Part shown: one piece after another, positions 1-8,918 of the stretch
Layout: each line of letters starts with the position of its first letter
Numbering within the stretch: position 1 is the first letter of the stretch
Assembly (NCBI RefSeq): GCF_036327755.1
Contig: NZ_CP109596.1
Location: 7,254,001 to 7,318,000, forward strand
Source of the DNA: Nocardia sp. NBC_01503
Lineage (GTDB): Bacteria; Actinomycetota; Actinomycetes; Mycobacteriales; Mycobacteriaceae
DNA length: 64,000 bases
Direction: 5' to 3'
Translations under genes and position numbers: made by a program
Notes under the pieces: generated by a model
What the model saw: the letters and a program-made list of their open reading frames with translations, nothing else
Told to the model about the DNA's origin: nothing
Database searches by the model: none

Positions 1-378
1 GTGCCATTGCGCGGTGAGGGCACCACCCTCGGCGATATCGAGAACGCCGTCACCGAAACGGGATTCTCCCGCTATCCGGTGCGGGCCGCGGACGGATCGC
101 TGGTCGGCTACCTGCACGTCAAGGATGTGCTGGACCTGGTGGCCGATGACAAGGCCGGGCCCTCGACGCCCATCCCCCGCACCGATATCCGCCCGCTGCC
201 CACGGTCAGCGCGGGAGCCACCCTCTTCGAGGCCCTGGCCCGCCTGCGCCGCACCAACTCCCATCTGGGCCGGGTGGTGGACAGTCGCGGCAATACCGTC
301 GGCATCGTCGCGCTCGAGGATCTGGTGGAGGAGTTCGTCGGCACCGTCCGCGACGCCACCCACCGCATCGCGGAGTGA
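1..378 (+). CDS. CBS-domain protein, C-terminal part (CNNM/TlyC-like)
   Basis: The 125 visible residues are a CBS pair: a first motif around GFSRYPVRAADGSLVGYLHV and a second around SHLGRVVDSRGNTVGIVALE, ending in the LEDLVEEFVGTVRDATH helix that is usual at the end of CBS pairs in CNNM/hemolysin-C type membrane proteins. The reading frame is open to the first base of the window and no membrane segment is visible, so the N-terminal DUF21 region probably lies upstream. In this family the CBS pair binds adenosyl nucleotides and regulates ion transport. The stop overlaps the next start by 4 nt (GTGA), so the two are probably co-transcribed. The family is firm; the transported ion is unknown. Confidence 0.8.
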   Translation: MPLRGEGTTLGDIENAVTETGFSRYPVRAADGSLVGYLHVKDVLDLVADDKAGPSTPIPRTDIRPLPTVSAGATLFEALARLRRTNSHLGRVVDSRGNTVGIVALEDLVEEFVGTVRDATHRIAE

Positions 379-1250
379 TTGTGCGACAGGATGTTTCAGT
401 GCTCGCGCCCGCCGATTGGCGGGCGCGAGCCGCCGCGCATCGAGACAGGGTCGACGCCCTCGTCGGCCCGTACCTGGCCCAGCGGGCGGTGGGCACCAAA
501 CACCCCGTAATCGATTTCCTGTTCACCTATTACGGCCACAAGCCCGCCCAGCTCAAGCGCTGGCACCCCGGGTTCGGGGTAGCACTGGCGCAGGCCCCCG
601 AGTACGTGGGGGCTCGCGGCTACCACCAACTCCCGAACACCGAGACCGTCACCGCGGATCCGGCCTTCCTCGAAAAGCGCCACGACACCATCGAATTCGT
701 CACCCGCCTACTGGAGGCGACAGCCGCCCGGCCCGCACAGCTGTCCTGCTTCGGCCTCCACGAGTGGGCCATGGTCTACCGCACGGACGAGGTCCGTCAC
801 CAGCAGGTCCCGCTGCGCCTGGGGTCGGCGGGCACCGATGCGGTCGTCGAATCAATGCAGCTGCGCTGCACCCACTATGACGCCTTCCGCTTCTTCACAC
901 CCGAAGCGGTCCCGCTCAATATCGAGCCGTTGACGCGGGCCGATCAGGAGCATCGCGAACAGCCGGGCTGCCTACACGCGAATATGGACATCTACAAGTG
1001 GGGTTTCAAACTCACCCCGCTCATCGACTCCGACTTGCTCTTCGACAGCTTCGAATTGGCGTGCGCCGCACGTGAACTCGATATGCGCGCGAGTCCGTAC
1101 GATCTCTCCGAGTACGCCTACGAACCGATTCGCATCGAAACACCCTCGGGCCGTGCGGAATACGTCCGAGCGCAAGCCGATATCGCAACTCGCGCGGAGC
1201 AGTTGCGCGACCGCCTCACCGCCGCCTGTCGCTCACTGCTCGCGGGCTGA
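375..1250 (+). CDS. Conserved actinobacterial protein, often labelled 3-methyladenine DNA glycosylase
   Basis: A 291-residue soluble protein with the motifs HPVIDFLFTYYGHKPAQLKRWHPG near residues 43-65 and CLHANMDIYKWGFKLTPL near residues 197-215, which I recognise from a conserved actinobacterial family commonly named 3-methyladenine DNA glycosylase. No helix-hairpin-helix of the AlkA type is visible, so that name may be inherited rather than shown. The GTG start overlaps the preceding stop by 4 nt. It contains several conserved His, Trp and Tyr residues (FGLHEWAMVY, LRCTHYDAFRFF) that could form a ligand pocket. Gene call is firm; the activity is uncertain. Confidence 0.75.
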   Translation: MIVRQDVSVLAPADWRARAAAHRDRVDALVGPYLAQRAVGTKHPVIDFLFTYYGHKPAQLKRWHPGFGVALAQAPEYVGARGYHQLPNTETVTADPAFLEKRHDTIEFVTRLLEATAARPAQLSCFGLHEWAMVYRTDEVRHQQVPLRLGSAGTDAVVESMQLRCTHYDAFRFFTPEAVPLNIEPLTRADQEHREQPGCLHANMDIYKWGFKLTPLIDSDLLFDSFELACAARELDMRASPYDLSEYAYEPIRIETPSGRAEYVRAQADIATRAEQLRDRLTAACRSLLAG

Positions 1251-1258
1251 CAGCCGGA

Positions 1259-1822
1259 TCAATTCTCATCTCGCAGTAGCAGCAGGTTCAGCAGACCGGC
1301 CGCGGCCGCGACCAGCAGCACGGCGTCGAGGTAGTGAAAGAGCATGGCGCCGAGATACGTCGGCCCGCCCCAGGCGTTCACGGTGAAGTTGGGATCCAGT
1401 CCGCCCAGGATCTGCACTCCGCAGCGGAAGGGGAGGAAGACCAGCATTCCCAGCGGGACCAGCGCGAGCACCAGGCGCAGCAGTGCCGTCGGATGCCGCG
1501 GCACCGAACGCACGGTGTGCCCGAGCCGTCGAGCGGCGGCGCTTCCCAGCGGCCGCAGCAGCAGGCGCATCGGATTGTCATGCGTGCGACGCACCACGAC
1601 GACGGCCACCAGGGCCGCCAGCCCGAACACCACCATATGCTGCCAGATCGCGGCCGTCCCCTCGACGTACTCCTGGCGCCGCGGGGATCTGCCGAGATAG
1701 GCCACACCACCGGAGATGACTCCGGCGACAAGGGAAATCACGGCGATGACGACCGACGGCCGTGACAGCCGCGCGCGGCCGGACTTCCCGGTGCGGGCGG
1801 GCTCGGTGCGATAGGTGTTCAT
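1259..1822 (-). CDS. Four-helix integral membrane protein
   Basis: A 187-residue protein with about four hydrophobic segments (VVIAVISLVAGVISGGVAYL; MVVFGLAALVAVVVV; LLRLVLALVPLGMLVFLPF; YLDAVLLVAAAAGLLNLLLL) joined by a basic loop. The ATG at 1820-1822 was preferred because upstream in-frame extension would run into the promoter of the divergent histidine kinase and is Arg/Pro rich without structure. The divergent position next to a two-component system suggests it may be a target or sensor partner, but this is only positional. I do not recognise a family. Confidence 0.65.
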   Translation of the reverse strand: MNTYRTEPARTGKSGRARLSRPSVVIAVISLVAGVISGGVAYLGRSPRRQEYVEGTAAIWQHMVVFGLAALVAVVVVRRTHDNPMRLLLRPLGSAAARRLGHTVRSVPRHPTALLRLVLALVPLGMLVFLPFRCGVQILGGLDPNFTVNAWGGPTYLGAMLFHYLDAVLLVAAAAGLLNLLLLRDEN

Positions 1823-1976
1823 ACCTGCACGGTCGTCGTTCGCCCCGGGCCTTGTCGTCCTCCCGCGGCCCGGAATCGGCACGCGACCTGCGGCCGATTC
1901 CGGTGACGGCTCCGACTCGCGGATGACGTCTCGGGGACGATGCCGCCGCCACCGCGCGCCGGTTACCGTCGACGGC

Positions 1977-3212
1977 ATGGCGATCACTTCCCCGGCCGCG
2001 GAACGGAGCGTGCTGTCCGCTCCGTGGCATCAGCGGCTCATCCCGGCCGGGCGACCGGAGCGTGGCACGCCCGATGGGATCGATATCGCCATCGCCGCAG
2101 CCTGTTTCGTGGTGTTCACGCTGCCGGTACTGGTGCTCGGCACCGGCATCGGTTCCGATCGCGCTATCGCACTGTTCGGCGCGGCCGCCGTCGCACCCCT
2201 GATCGTCCGCCGGAAATGGCCGGTCGCGGTCGTGTTCGCGGTAGCGGCGGTGCTGTTCCTGGCCGCGGTGGCGGGCGTTCGCTTCACCCCGTGGGTGAGC
2301 AATACCGGCCCGGCCCTGGGCGTCGCGGTGCTCACCCTCGCAGACCGTCGCTCGCGCCGGGAATCGCTGCTGGTCACCGGAGTCGCGCTGATCGCGATCG
2401 CGGTTTCCGCGCCGATCGCGTTTCATCAGTATCCCGAGCAGGACCAGGATTTCGTCCAGCTGCTGATCGCGGCCCCCGCCTGGCTGATCGGCGACGCGCT
2501 CCGAACCCGCCGCGAATATCGCCGCGATATCGTTGCCCAGCAACAGCTTCGGGCCATCGACACGGAGCAGCGGATCCGCGCCGAGGAGCGTTTGCGGGTA
2601 TCGCGCGATGTCCACGATCTGATCTCGCACACCTTGAGCATGGTCGCCGTCCGTGCCGGGGTCGCTCGCCTGCTGCTGGACGAACAACCCGATGAGGCCC
2701 GCCGCGCACTGAGCGCGATCGAGAAGGCCAGCCGCTCCGGCCTGACCGAGTTGCGACAGGTGCTGGCGCAGTTGCGCGAACCCGGACAGTACGCCGGAGC
2801 GGATGAGCCGGGGCTCGCCGAGATCACCGACCTGGTCGACGCGCTACGCCGGGACGGCCCGAGCGTCGACTATCGGGTGATGGGCGAACCCGCCGACTAT
2901 CCGCCGCTCCTGCAGTCCACCGTGTACCGCATCGCGCAGGAGGCGCTCACCAATATCGTCAAACATGCGCGCGCCACCCACGCCACCGTCGAGATTCGGT
3001 ACACCCCAGGTGAATTGGCGCTTGTCATCACCGACAGCGGTCCAGCCGCGCATCCCGCGGAGTCGCCGGTCGGCACCGGATCCGGCCTCGGCCTGATCGG
3101 CATGCGGGAGCGGGTGTCCCTGTTCGGCGGCCACTTCGAGGCCGGTACACGCCCGGACGGCGGCTTCACGGTGAGCGCCGCCTTCCCCCTCGATAATGCC
3201 GACCATGCCTGA
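1977..3212 (+). CDS. NarL-family sensor histidine kinase (HisKA_3)
   Basis: A 411-residue kinase. Residues about 40-180 contain four to six membrane segments (DIAIAAACFVVFTLPVLVL onward). The dimerisation domain has the phospho-acceptor in SRDVHDLISHTLSMVA, and the C-terminal HATPase has an N-box in VYRIAQEALTNIVKHA and a G-box in GTGSGLGLIGMRERV. The ATG at 1977 is chosen because residues upstream (from 1815) are low-complexity Arg/Pro and overlap the divergent gene. The gene ends 17 nt inside the following response-regulator gene, so the pair is translationally coupled. No obvious input domain beyond the membrane region is seen; the signal is unknown. Confidence 0.9.
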   Translation: MAITSPAAERSVLSAPWHQRLIPAGRPERGTPDGIDIAIAAACFVVFTLPVLVLGTGIGSDRAIALFGAAAVAPLIVRRKWPVAVVFAVAAVLFLAAVAGVRFTPWVSNTGPALGVAVLTLADRRSRRESLLVTGVALIAIAVSAPIAFHQYPEQDQDFVQLLIAAPAWLIGDALRTRREYRRDIVAQQQLRAIDTEQRIRAEERLRVSRDVHDLISHTLSMVAVRAGVARLLLDEQPDEARRALSAIEKASRSGLTELRQVLAQLREPGQYAGADEPGLAEITDLVDALRRDGPSVDYRVMGEPADYPPLLQSTVYRIAQEALTNIVKHARATHATVEIRYTPGELALVITDSGPAAHPAESPVGTGSGLGLIGMRERVSLFGGHFEAGTRPDGGFTVSAAFPLDNADHA

Positions 3213-3885
3213 AATCACCGCCGCCCCGATCCGAGTCCTGATCGCCGATGACGAAGCCCTGGTGCGCGCGGGATTCCGGGTTCTGGTCGATTCCGCGCCC
3301 GATCTCACGGTGGTCGGTGAGGCGGGCAATGGCACCGAAGCGGTCCAACTCACCCGCCGCCTGCGCCCCGACGTGGTCCTGATGGATATCCGCATGCCCA
3401 TCATGGACGGCCTGGAGGCCATGCGGCATATCGCCGCCGACGCGGCGGATCAGGCGCGCGTCCTGATAGTGACAACCTTCGACCAGGACGAACACGTCTT
3501 CCAGGCTCTCCGCAGCGGTGCCAGCGGCTTCCTCCTCAAAGACTCACCGCCCGAACAACTCCTGCACGCCATCCGGGTGGTGGCCGCCGGCGAGGCCCTG
3601 CTGACCCCCAGCGTCACCCGCCGCATGATCACCGAATTCGCCCGCCGCCCACCGGCCCCCACCCCGCTCCCGGACACCCTCGCCCCGCTCACCGATCGCG
3701 AACGCGAAGTCCTCATCCAGGTCGCCGCCGGTCACACCAACGCCGAAATCGCCCTCACCCTGCACGTCAGCGTCGCGACCGTGAAAACCCACATAGGCCG
3801 CCTGCTCACCAAACTCTCCGCCCGAGACCGCACCCAATTGGTTGTCCTGGCCTACGAATCCGGCCTCGTCACCCCCGGCGTCTGA
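3196..3885 (+). CDS. NarL/LuxR-family response regulator
   Basis: A 229-residue regulator with a receiver domain at residues about 10-130 (acidic pocket VLIADDEALVRAG, phospho-acceptor Asp in VVLMDIRMPIMDG, Lys in FLLKDSPPEQLL) and a LuxR-type helix-turn-helix at about 160-225 (LTDREREVLIQVAAGHTNAEIA, VATVKTHIGRLLTKL). It is the partner of the kinase that overlaps it upstream. A second ATG at 3205 is also possible. Its promoter targets are unknown; autoregulation and control of the divergent membrane gene are reasonable guesses only. Confidence 0.93.
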   Translation: MPTMPEITAAPIRVLIADDEALVRAGFRVLVDSAPDLTVVGEAGNGTEAVQLTRRLRPDVVLMDIRMPIMDGLEAMRHIAADAADQARVLIVTTFDQDEHVFQALRSGASGFLLKDSPPEQLLHAIRVVAAGEALLTPSVTRRMITEFARRPPAPTPLPDTLAPLTDREREVLIQVAAGHTNAEIALTLHVSVATVKTHIGRLLTKLSARDRTQLVVLAYESGLVTPGV

Positions 3886-3934
3886 CGCGCCTCGCGATTT
3901 GCCGGACGGGAATGGCGGGGAGTAAGTGTTGTTC

Positions 3935-4708
3935 ATGGGGACGTTTCTTGTGACCGGCGGGACCGGGGTGTTGGGGCGGATCATCGTCGAGCGGCTGGGA
4001 GAGCAGGGGCATGAGACGCGGGTGCTTTCGCGGCGGGCGGGGGCCGGCACGCATACCGGAGATCTCGAGACGGGAGCGGGGGTGGCGCAGGCCATGGCGG
4101 GGGTGGATGGGGTTGTGCACGCGGCCTCGAATGCCCGCAAGGTCGGCAGCACCGATGTGGCGCAGACCGATACGGTGGTTCGCGCGGCCGCGGCGGCCGG
4201 GGTCGGGAACCTCGTCTACGTATCGATCGTGGGAATCGATCGAATTCCGTTCCGGTACTACCGGAACAAGCTCGAGTGTGAGCGGCGGATTGTCGATAGT
4301 GGTGTGCCACATACGATTTTGCGGGCCACCCAGTTCCACGAGTTGATCGCCTCGGTACTGCATACCGCGGGGCGGCTCCCGATCGCGCCGTTGCCGTTGG
4401 AGTTTCGGTTTCAACCGGTCGCCGCCGCCGATGTCGCCGCGCGGGCGGCCGAGTTGGCGGCGGGGCCGCCGGTGGGGATGGCACCGGACTTCGGCGGGCC
4501 CGAGGTGCTGACGCTCGGACAGCTCATCGATACCTGGCGGGCCGTACAGCCGCGGCCGCGGCGGGTTGTCCCGCTGCCGCTGCCCGGACGCATCGCCAGG
4601 GGCTTCCGGGCCGGGTACAACACTTGCCCAGAGCACACCGATGGCGTGCAGACGTGGGCGAAGTATGTCGAGTCCGGTCCGGATGATCCTTATGCGGTGG
4701 GTGGGTAG
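3935..4708 (+). CDS. NAD(P)-binding NmrA/atypical SDR protein
   Basis: A 257-residue protein beginning MGTFLVTGGTGVLGRIIVERL, the Rossmann GGTGxxG signature of atypical short-chain dehydrogenases. Residues about 95-130 carry NLVYVSIVGIDRIPFRYYRNKLECER, with the YxxxK pair used by extended SDRs (YYRNK), and PHTILRATQFHEL is typical of NmrA-like sugar-epimerase relatives. The ATG at 3935 gives a start right before the beta strand; a GTG at 3926 in the same frame is also possible, with GGGGAG lying only 3 nt upstream of it. The gene stands alone between two short gaps. The substrate is unknown. Confidence 0.82.
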   Translation: MGTFLVTGGTGVLGRIIVERLGEQGHETRVLSRRAGAGTHTGDLETGAGVAQAMAGVDGVVHAASNARKVGSTDVAQTDTVVRAAAAAGVGNLVYVSIVGIDRIPFRYYRNKLECERRIVDSGVPHTILRATQFHELIASVLHTAGRLPIAPLPLEFRFQPVAAADVAARAAELAAGPPVGMAPDFGGPEVLTLGQLIDTWRAVQPRPRRVVPLPLPGRIARGFRAGYNTCPEHTDGVQTWAKYVESGPDDPYAVGG

Positions 4709-4787
4709 CCGGTTATAACCGCTGTTCGGGGGCCGTTCAGCCGGACTCGCCATTTCGTGTCGGACCCTACCGAGCGGTCAGTTTATG

Positions 4788-4810
4788 GGTTACGGTTCCG
4801 AGACGTAACC
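4788..4810. promoter_or_regulatory. Inverted repeat upstream of the LVIVD operon, candidate operator
   Basis: Perfect 7-bp arms GGTTACG and CGTAACC separated by 9 bp, lying 70 bp before the start at 4881 in an otherwise non-coding 172-bp gap. The size and symmetry fit a TetR- or MerR-type operator, but no regulator gene is adjacent, so the binding protein is unknown. A shorter motif ACCGAGCGGTCAGT lies just upstream at 4769-4782. Confidence 0.4.
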
Positions 4811-4880
4811 GTGACCACATTCGGGGCTGTGCTGTGCCTCGGGTCACGCCAGCAGCTCTTGAGGGAATGGGGGCACCGCG

Positions 4881-6458
4881 ATGGGGCGGTTCTCGGGAAT
4901 GCGACGGTCAAGGCCCGCAGGTCTTTTCGCGACGACGCTGATCTGTGCGGCCATGCTGCCGGTCGGCGGAGCGTCCGCGGATCTGACGGACGATCTCACC
5001 AACGCGGTTCAGCAGTTCTTCGATGTGGGGCGCACCTCGGTGCCGCGCGCGAACTGCGGACCCGATTCGCTGCCGGAATCCGGTATGCAGGGCGATGTTC
5101 CGGCCGCCGACCGCGACAGCGGTCGCAGTACCCAGGGCTACCGCTGCAATATGTCGTTCCTGGGCGGATATGTCGGCAAGGGCGCCGGAATCACCTCCAC
5201 CACTTTCGACCACTGCTCGTACACCGGCTCGATGTTCCCGGGCAATATTCTCGGACCCGCCCAGGGCGTGCATGTGCTGGATGTGTCGGATCCGGCGAAT
5301 CCGGTAGAGACCGCCAGCCTGACCGAACCCGCCATGCTGGCGGGCACCTGGGAGTCGCTCAAGGTCAATGCCGAGCGAAAACTGCTGGTGGGCACCGGTG
5401 TTCCGGTCGGCATCGGCGCGGGCTTCCTGTCGGTCTACGACATCTCCGATTGCGCGCATCCGCGCCTGCTGAATCCGGGCAGTGGCACGAATCTGATGAT
5501 GCCGCTGCCGATCACGACGCATGAGGGTGGCTTCTCCCCCGACGGGCGCACCTACTGGGCCTCGGGTATCGCACCCGGTTTCGTGAGCGCGGTCGACCTC
5601 ACCGATCCGACCAATCCGCATGTCATCTGGCAGGGCCTGACCGGTATCGAGGCGCATGGCTTCGGAATCAGCCCGGACGGTAATCGCATGTACCTGTCCG
5701 CACTGGGCGGATTCACCACCCTCGATATCAGCGCGGTGCAGCGCCGCGACCCCAACCCGCAGGTCAACCACCTCGGCCGGGTGTTCTGGACGGACGGCTG
5801 GGCGACTCAGCACAGTATTCCGGTCACCTATGACGGTCAGCCGTACCTGTTCACCGCGGATGAGGGCGGTGCCGGCGGGGTGAAGCTCATCGATATCTCC
5901 GATGACACGAATCCGAAGGTCGCGGCCAAGATCAAACTGGAGATCAACCTCCCGGAGAACCAGGATGCGGCCATGGCCTCGGCCATGGGCGGCTCGGTCT
6001 TCTCCTATGACGTGCACTACTGCGCCGCCGACCGCCCGAACAATCCGACGGCGCTGGCCTGCGGTTGGGAGGAGTCGGGCATCCGCGTCTTCGATGTGCG
6101 GGATCCCTTCCACGCCAAGGAGATCGCGTACTTCAACCCACCCGCACGCAAGGGCCGCAATCTGGAGCTGTGGAACTCCCCACACGCCCTGGCCTCGATC
6201 ATCGGCCTACCTGTCATGGAGTTCCCGTCGGCGGCGCGCGCCATGCTGGAGGGCAAATTCGATCCGACACAGGCGCTTTCGGCACGCACCGGGATGGTGG
6301 CCTTCGGCGATCTCTCCACCGACTGGTGCTTCTCCCCGCCGGAGTGGCATGGAAATCAGCTGTGGGCCACGTGCAATGACAACGGTTTCATGGTGTTGCA
6401 GCTCGCCGACGACGTCTACACCCCGCCCGCCGACCAGCACTCGGTGGTGGGTTCGTGA
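4881..6458 (+). CDS. Secreted LVIVD-repeat beta-propeller protein
   Basis: A 525-residue exported protein. Residues 1-33 are a signal peptide (twin Arg-rich start, hydrophobic core LFATTLICAAMLPVGG, cleavage likely after ASA). The mature part has repeated LVIVD-like blades: GVHVLDVSDPANPVE, FLSVYDISDCAHPRLL, FVSAVDLTDPTNPHVI, GVKLIDISDDTNPKVA and GIRVFDVRDPFHAKEI. Such repeats form cell-surface or periplasmic propellers without known catalysis. Several Cys residues could make disulfides. Its stop overlaps the next start by 4 nt, so it is the first gene of an operon with a DUF305 protein and an SDR. A function in metal or cell-wall handling is inferred from the partner only. Confidence 0.85.
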   Translation: MGRFSGMRRSRPAGLFATTLICAAMLPVGGASADLTDDLTNAVQQFFDVGRTSVPRANCGPDSLPESGMQGDVPAADRDSGRSTQGYRCNMSFLGGYVGKGAGITSTTFDHCSYTGSMFPGNILGPAQGVHVLDVSDPANPVETASLTEPAMLAGTWESLKVNAERKLLVGTGVPVGIGAGFLSVYDISDCAHPRLLNPGSGTNLMMPLPITTHEGGFSPDGRTYWASGIAPGFVSAVDLTDPTNPHVIWQGLTGIEAHGFGISPDGNRMYLSALGGFTTLDISAVQRRDPNPQVNHLGRVFWTDGWATQHSIPVTYDGQPYLFTADEGGAGGVKLIDISDDTNPKVAAKIKLEINLPENQDAAMASAMGGSVFSYDVHYCAADRPNNPTALACGWEESGIRVFDVRDPFHAKEIAYFNPPARKGRNLELWNSPHALASIIGLPVMEFPSAARAMLEGKFDPTQALSARTGMVAFGDLSTDWCFSPPEWHGNQLWATCNDNGFMVLQLADDVYTPPADQHSVVGS

Positions 6459-7099
6459 CGGCCAACCGCTGGGTGCGCGGCGCCGCGGTCGCGGTACTGG
6501 CCGTCCTGCTGTGTGTGGCGGGGATGTTGTTGCGCCCGATCGTCGTTCCGGACAACCAGTCCGAGCCGGCGGTGCTGAATCCGACCGAGATCGGCTTCGC
6601 CCAGGACATGCTGGCGCATCATCAGCAGGCCCTGATCATGGTGCAGCGCTTGGACACCGGCGTCGATCCGACCATTCGGCAACTGGCGCAGCAGATCTCC
6701 GATACCCAGCGCCTGGAGATCGGCACCCTGCTCGGCTGGCTGCGCCTGGCCAATGCCTCGCCGACCAATCCGCATCCCATGGCGTGGATGCCCGCCACCG
6801 ATATGCCCGCCGGACATGATCATTCGGCCATGACCGGCACTACGACCATGCCCGGTATGGCCACCATGCAGGAGCTGGACGCCCTCTCCGCGGACAAGGG
6901 CGCCGATGCGGAGACCTACTTCCTGCAGCTCATGCTGCGCCATCACCGCGGCGGCGTGGCCATGGCACAGGCCGCCGACAAGCTGGTGAAATCCGGCGCG
7001 GTGAAGGAGTCGGCGCGCGCCATGATCACCGAGCAGTCCCAGGAGGCGGGAATCATGACCCTGCTGCTGGCCCAGCGTGGGGTACAACCACTGTCATGA
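6455..7099 (+). CDS. DUF305 membrane-anchored, His/Met-rich protein
   Basis: A 214-residue protein with an N-terminal membrane anchor (GAAVAVLAVLLCVAGMLL, residues about 9-26) followed by two DUF305 ferritin-like helical repeats with the signature pairs FAQDMLAHHQQALIM and LQLMLRHHRGGVAMA. Between them is a Met/His-rich stretch (MPAGHDHSAM, TMPGMATM) that resembles copper-binding segments. DUF305 proteins are exported and repeatedly linked to copper. It overlaps the LVIVD gene and the following SDR by 4 nt each, so the three are translated as a unit. The metal link is an inference from composition. Confidence 0.85.
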   Translation: MTANRWVRGAAVAVLAVLLCVAGMLLRPIVVPDNQSEPAVLNPTEIGFAQDMLAHHQQALIMVQRLDTGVDPTIRQLAQQISDTQRLEIGTLLGWLRLANASPTNPHPMAWMPATDMPAGHDHSAMTGTTTMPGMATMQELDALSADKGADAETYFLQLMLRHHRGGVAMAQAADKLVKSGAVKESARAMITEQSQEAGIMTLLLAQRGVQPLS

Positions 7100-7866
7100 C
7101 GAATCTCGAAGGACGCGTGGCGCTGGTCACCGGTAGCGGGCGTGGTATCGGCCGTGCCATCGCCCTGGCCTTGGCGCAGGACGGCGCGGATGTGGCGATC
7201 AACTACCGCTCCGATGCCGAGGCCGCCGCCGAAACCGTCTCCGCCGTCCAGGAATTGGGCCGTCGTGCGATTGCCGTCCGGGCCAGTGTGGATTCGGTCG
7301 AGGACGACGAGCATATGGTCGATCAGATCATCGACGAATTCGGCTATATCGACCTGCTGGTCAACAATGCCGGAATCGCCAGTCGCGGAAGATATGTCGC
7401 CGACACCGACCCCGCCGAACTGCTGCGCGTCATGTCCACGCACGCGCTGGGCGCACACCATGTATCGCGACTGGTGTTGCCCTCCATGCGATCTCGCCCG
7501 CGCGGGGACATCATCATGATCTCCAGCGTCGCCTCCACCGGGTACGCGCCCGGTGGTGCGCCGTACACCATGGCCAAGGCCGCGCTGGAGGCGCTGGCGT
7601 TCACGCTCGCCAAAGAGGAGCAGCAGCACGGCATTCGAGTGAATGTGGTCGCGCCCGGTCTGGTCGACACCGAGATGGGCCGTCGCCTGGTCAAGGCCCT
7701 CACCGGTACGGACGATATCCGCACACTCGATGAGAGCTCACCCTTCGGCCGCGTCTGCCGCCCGGACGATATCGCCAATACCGTGCGCTTCCTGGTCTCC
7801 GCGCAGGCGGAGTATCTCAGCGGCCAGAAGCTGAATGTCAACGGTGGCGGCTCGGCGTTCGGCTGA
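7096..7866 (+). CDS. Short-chain dehydrogenase/reductase (3-ketoacyl reductase type)
   Basis: A 256-residue classical SDR: cofactor motif TGSGRGIGRAIA at residues 12-23, NNAG at about 90, catalytic Ser in MISSVASTG, and YTMAK (Tyr and Lys) at about 155-159, with the C-terminal NVNGGGSAFG. Length and spacing match FabG-like reductases. It is the third gene of the operon beginning at 4881 and overlaps the DUF305 gene by 4 nt. It is not obvious why a cytosolic SDR is coupled to two exported proteins. Substrate unknown. Confidence 0.88.
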   Translation: MTNLEGRVALVTGSGRGIGRAIALALAQDGADVAINYRSDAEAAAETVSAVQELGRRAIAVRASVDSVEDDEHMVDQIIDEFGYIDLLVNNAGIASRGRYVADTDPAELLRVMSTHALGAHHVSRLVLPSMRSRPRGDIIMISSVASTGYAPGGAPYTMAKAALEALAFTLAKEEQQHGIRVNVVAPGLVDTEMGRRLVKALTGTDDIRTLDESSPFGRVCRPDDIANTVRFLVSAQAEYLSGQKLNVNGGGSAFG

Positions 7867-7983
7867 TCCGCAATCGCCGGCCACTGTGGAACTTCTCACC
7901 GTGGGACCCGGGTGCTCGCGCCCGGGGACCGGCGTTATCGTCGAGGTGTTGATCGACAACGCATTCGGGAGGGCTTCGACAGC

Positions 7984-8709
7984 ATGACGATTCCGCTGGA
8001 TACGCTCACCATTCCCGACCATATTCAGGGCTACCCGGAGCTGGCCTTCGGCGGCTTTGTCGCGGGCATGCTCGCGGACCGCAGTGCCGCGAGCACCGTC
8101 CGCATCGACTTCCGCCGTCCCATCGCGGTATCCACCCCGGTGGTGCTGTCCGGCGATAACGGCCACGCCGCCCTGTCCGCCCCCGACGGCACCCTGCTGG
8201 TCGAGGCCGCCCCGTCGGTGCTGACCCTGGCCGCCCCACCCGCGCCCTCCTGGTCGGAGGCGCAGGCCGCCACCGAGACGGCACTGTCCTCCCCAGGACG
8301 CGCGATCACCTCCTGTTACGGCTGCGGAACGGCCTGCGCCCCGGGCCGCGGCATCCGCCTGTTCTCCTGGACCCGCCCGGGACAACGCATGATGACCGCC
8401 GCCTGGACCCCCGATCCGGGCCTGGCCGCCGAAAATGGGGAACTCACAACCGAATCCGTCTGGTCGGCCCTGGATTGCCCCGGCGGTCTGGCGGCCTTCA
8501 TCCACTCCGATATGGCCCGGGGCGCCTTCACCGCCGCCCTCACCGCCACCCAACTGAGCCCGATGTACGCGGGCGAGGATTACATCTCGCACGCCTGGCC
8601 GATCAGCCGCGAGGGTCGTAAACACACTGTCGGCGTGGCGCTTTCGACCCCCGGCGGCGAGCTGTGCGCGCTCGCCGAGGCGCTCTGGATCGAGCCGCGC
8701 GTCAGCTGA
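7984..8709 (+). CDS. Hotdog-fold protein (thioesterase/dehydratase-like)
   Basis: A 241-residue protein with PELAFGGFVAGMLADRSAASTVRI near the N-terminus, a hotdog central helix pattern, and a Cys-rich link SCYGCGTACAPGRGIRLFSW near residues 105-125 of the kind that opens PaaI-type thioesterase domains (a CFGC-type motif also occurs at the start of the thioesterase at 28314). It may be a double-hotdog protein. ATG at 7984 preceded by AGG-containing sequence GGGAGGGCTTCG gives a good ribosome site. It stands alone. Activity not shown by the sequence. Confidence 0.7.
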   Translation: MTIPLDTLTIPDHIQGYPELAFGGFVAGMLADRSAASTVRIDFRRPIAVSTPVVLSGDNGHAALSAPDGTLLVEAAPSVLTLAAPPAPSWSEAQAATETALSSPGRAITSCYGCGTACAPGRGIRLFSWTRPGQRMMTAAWTPDPGLAAENGELTTESVWSALDCPGGLAAFIHSDMARGAFTAALTATQLSPMYAGEDYISHAWPISREGRKHTVGVALSTPGGELCALAEALWIEPRVS

Positions 8710-8729
8710 CCCGCTCTCCGAGTGAGCCG

Positions 8730-8918
8730 CTACTCCGCCCACGCCGAGTTCTCGATCACCTCCACGAAGTCGGTGCGCCGGAAGCCCGGTGAGAAGTGTT
8801 CGAGCACATCGGCTTTGACATCGCCGAAGGTGGTGGCCGGACGGTCCGCGATGCCCTCGGTGAACGCGGCCCGGACGCGGCGTTTGAAGTCCGGCCGCGG
8901 GTGCCCGCCCCGGTCGAA
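8730..8918 (-). pseudogene. C-terminal remnant of an HD-domain phosphohydrolase
   Basis: On the minus strand this segment reads FKRRVRAAFTEGIADRPATT followed by FGDVKADVLEHFSPGFRRTD and FVEVIENSAWAE, then a stop. I recognise this as the end of the actinobacterial HD-domain metal-dependent phosphohydrolase family. A stop codon at 8919-8921 closes the frame upstream, there is no start codon, and the catalytic HD region is absent. It is therefore a decayed leftover. It lies back to back with an AraC remnant on the other strand. Confidence 0.65.
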
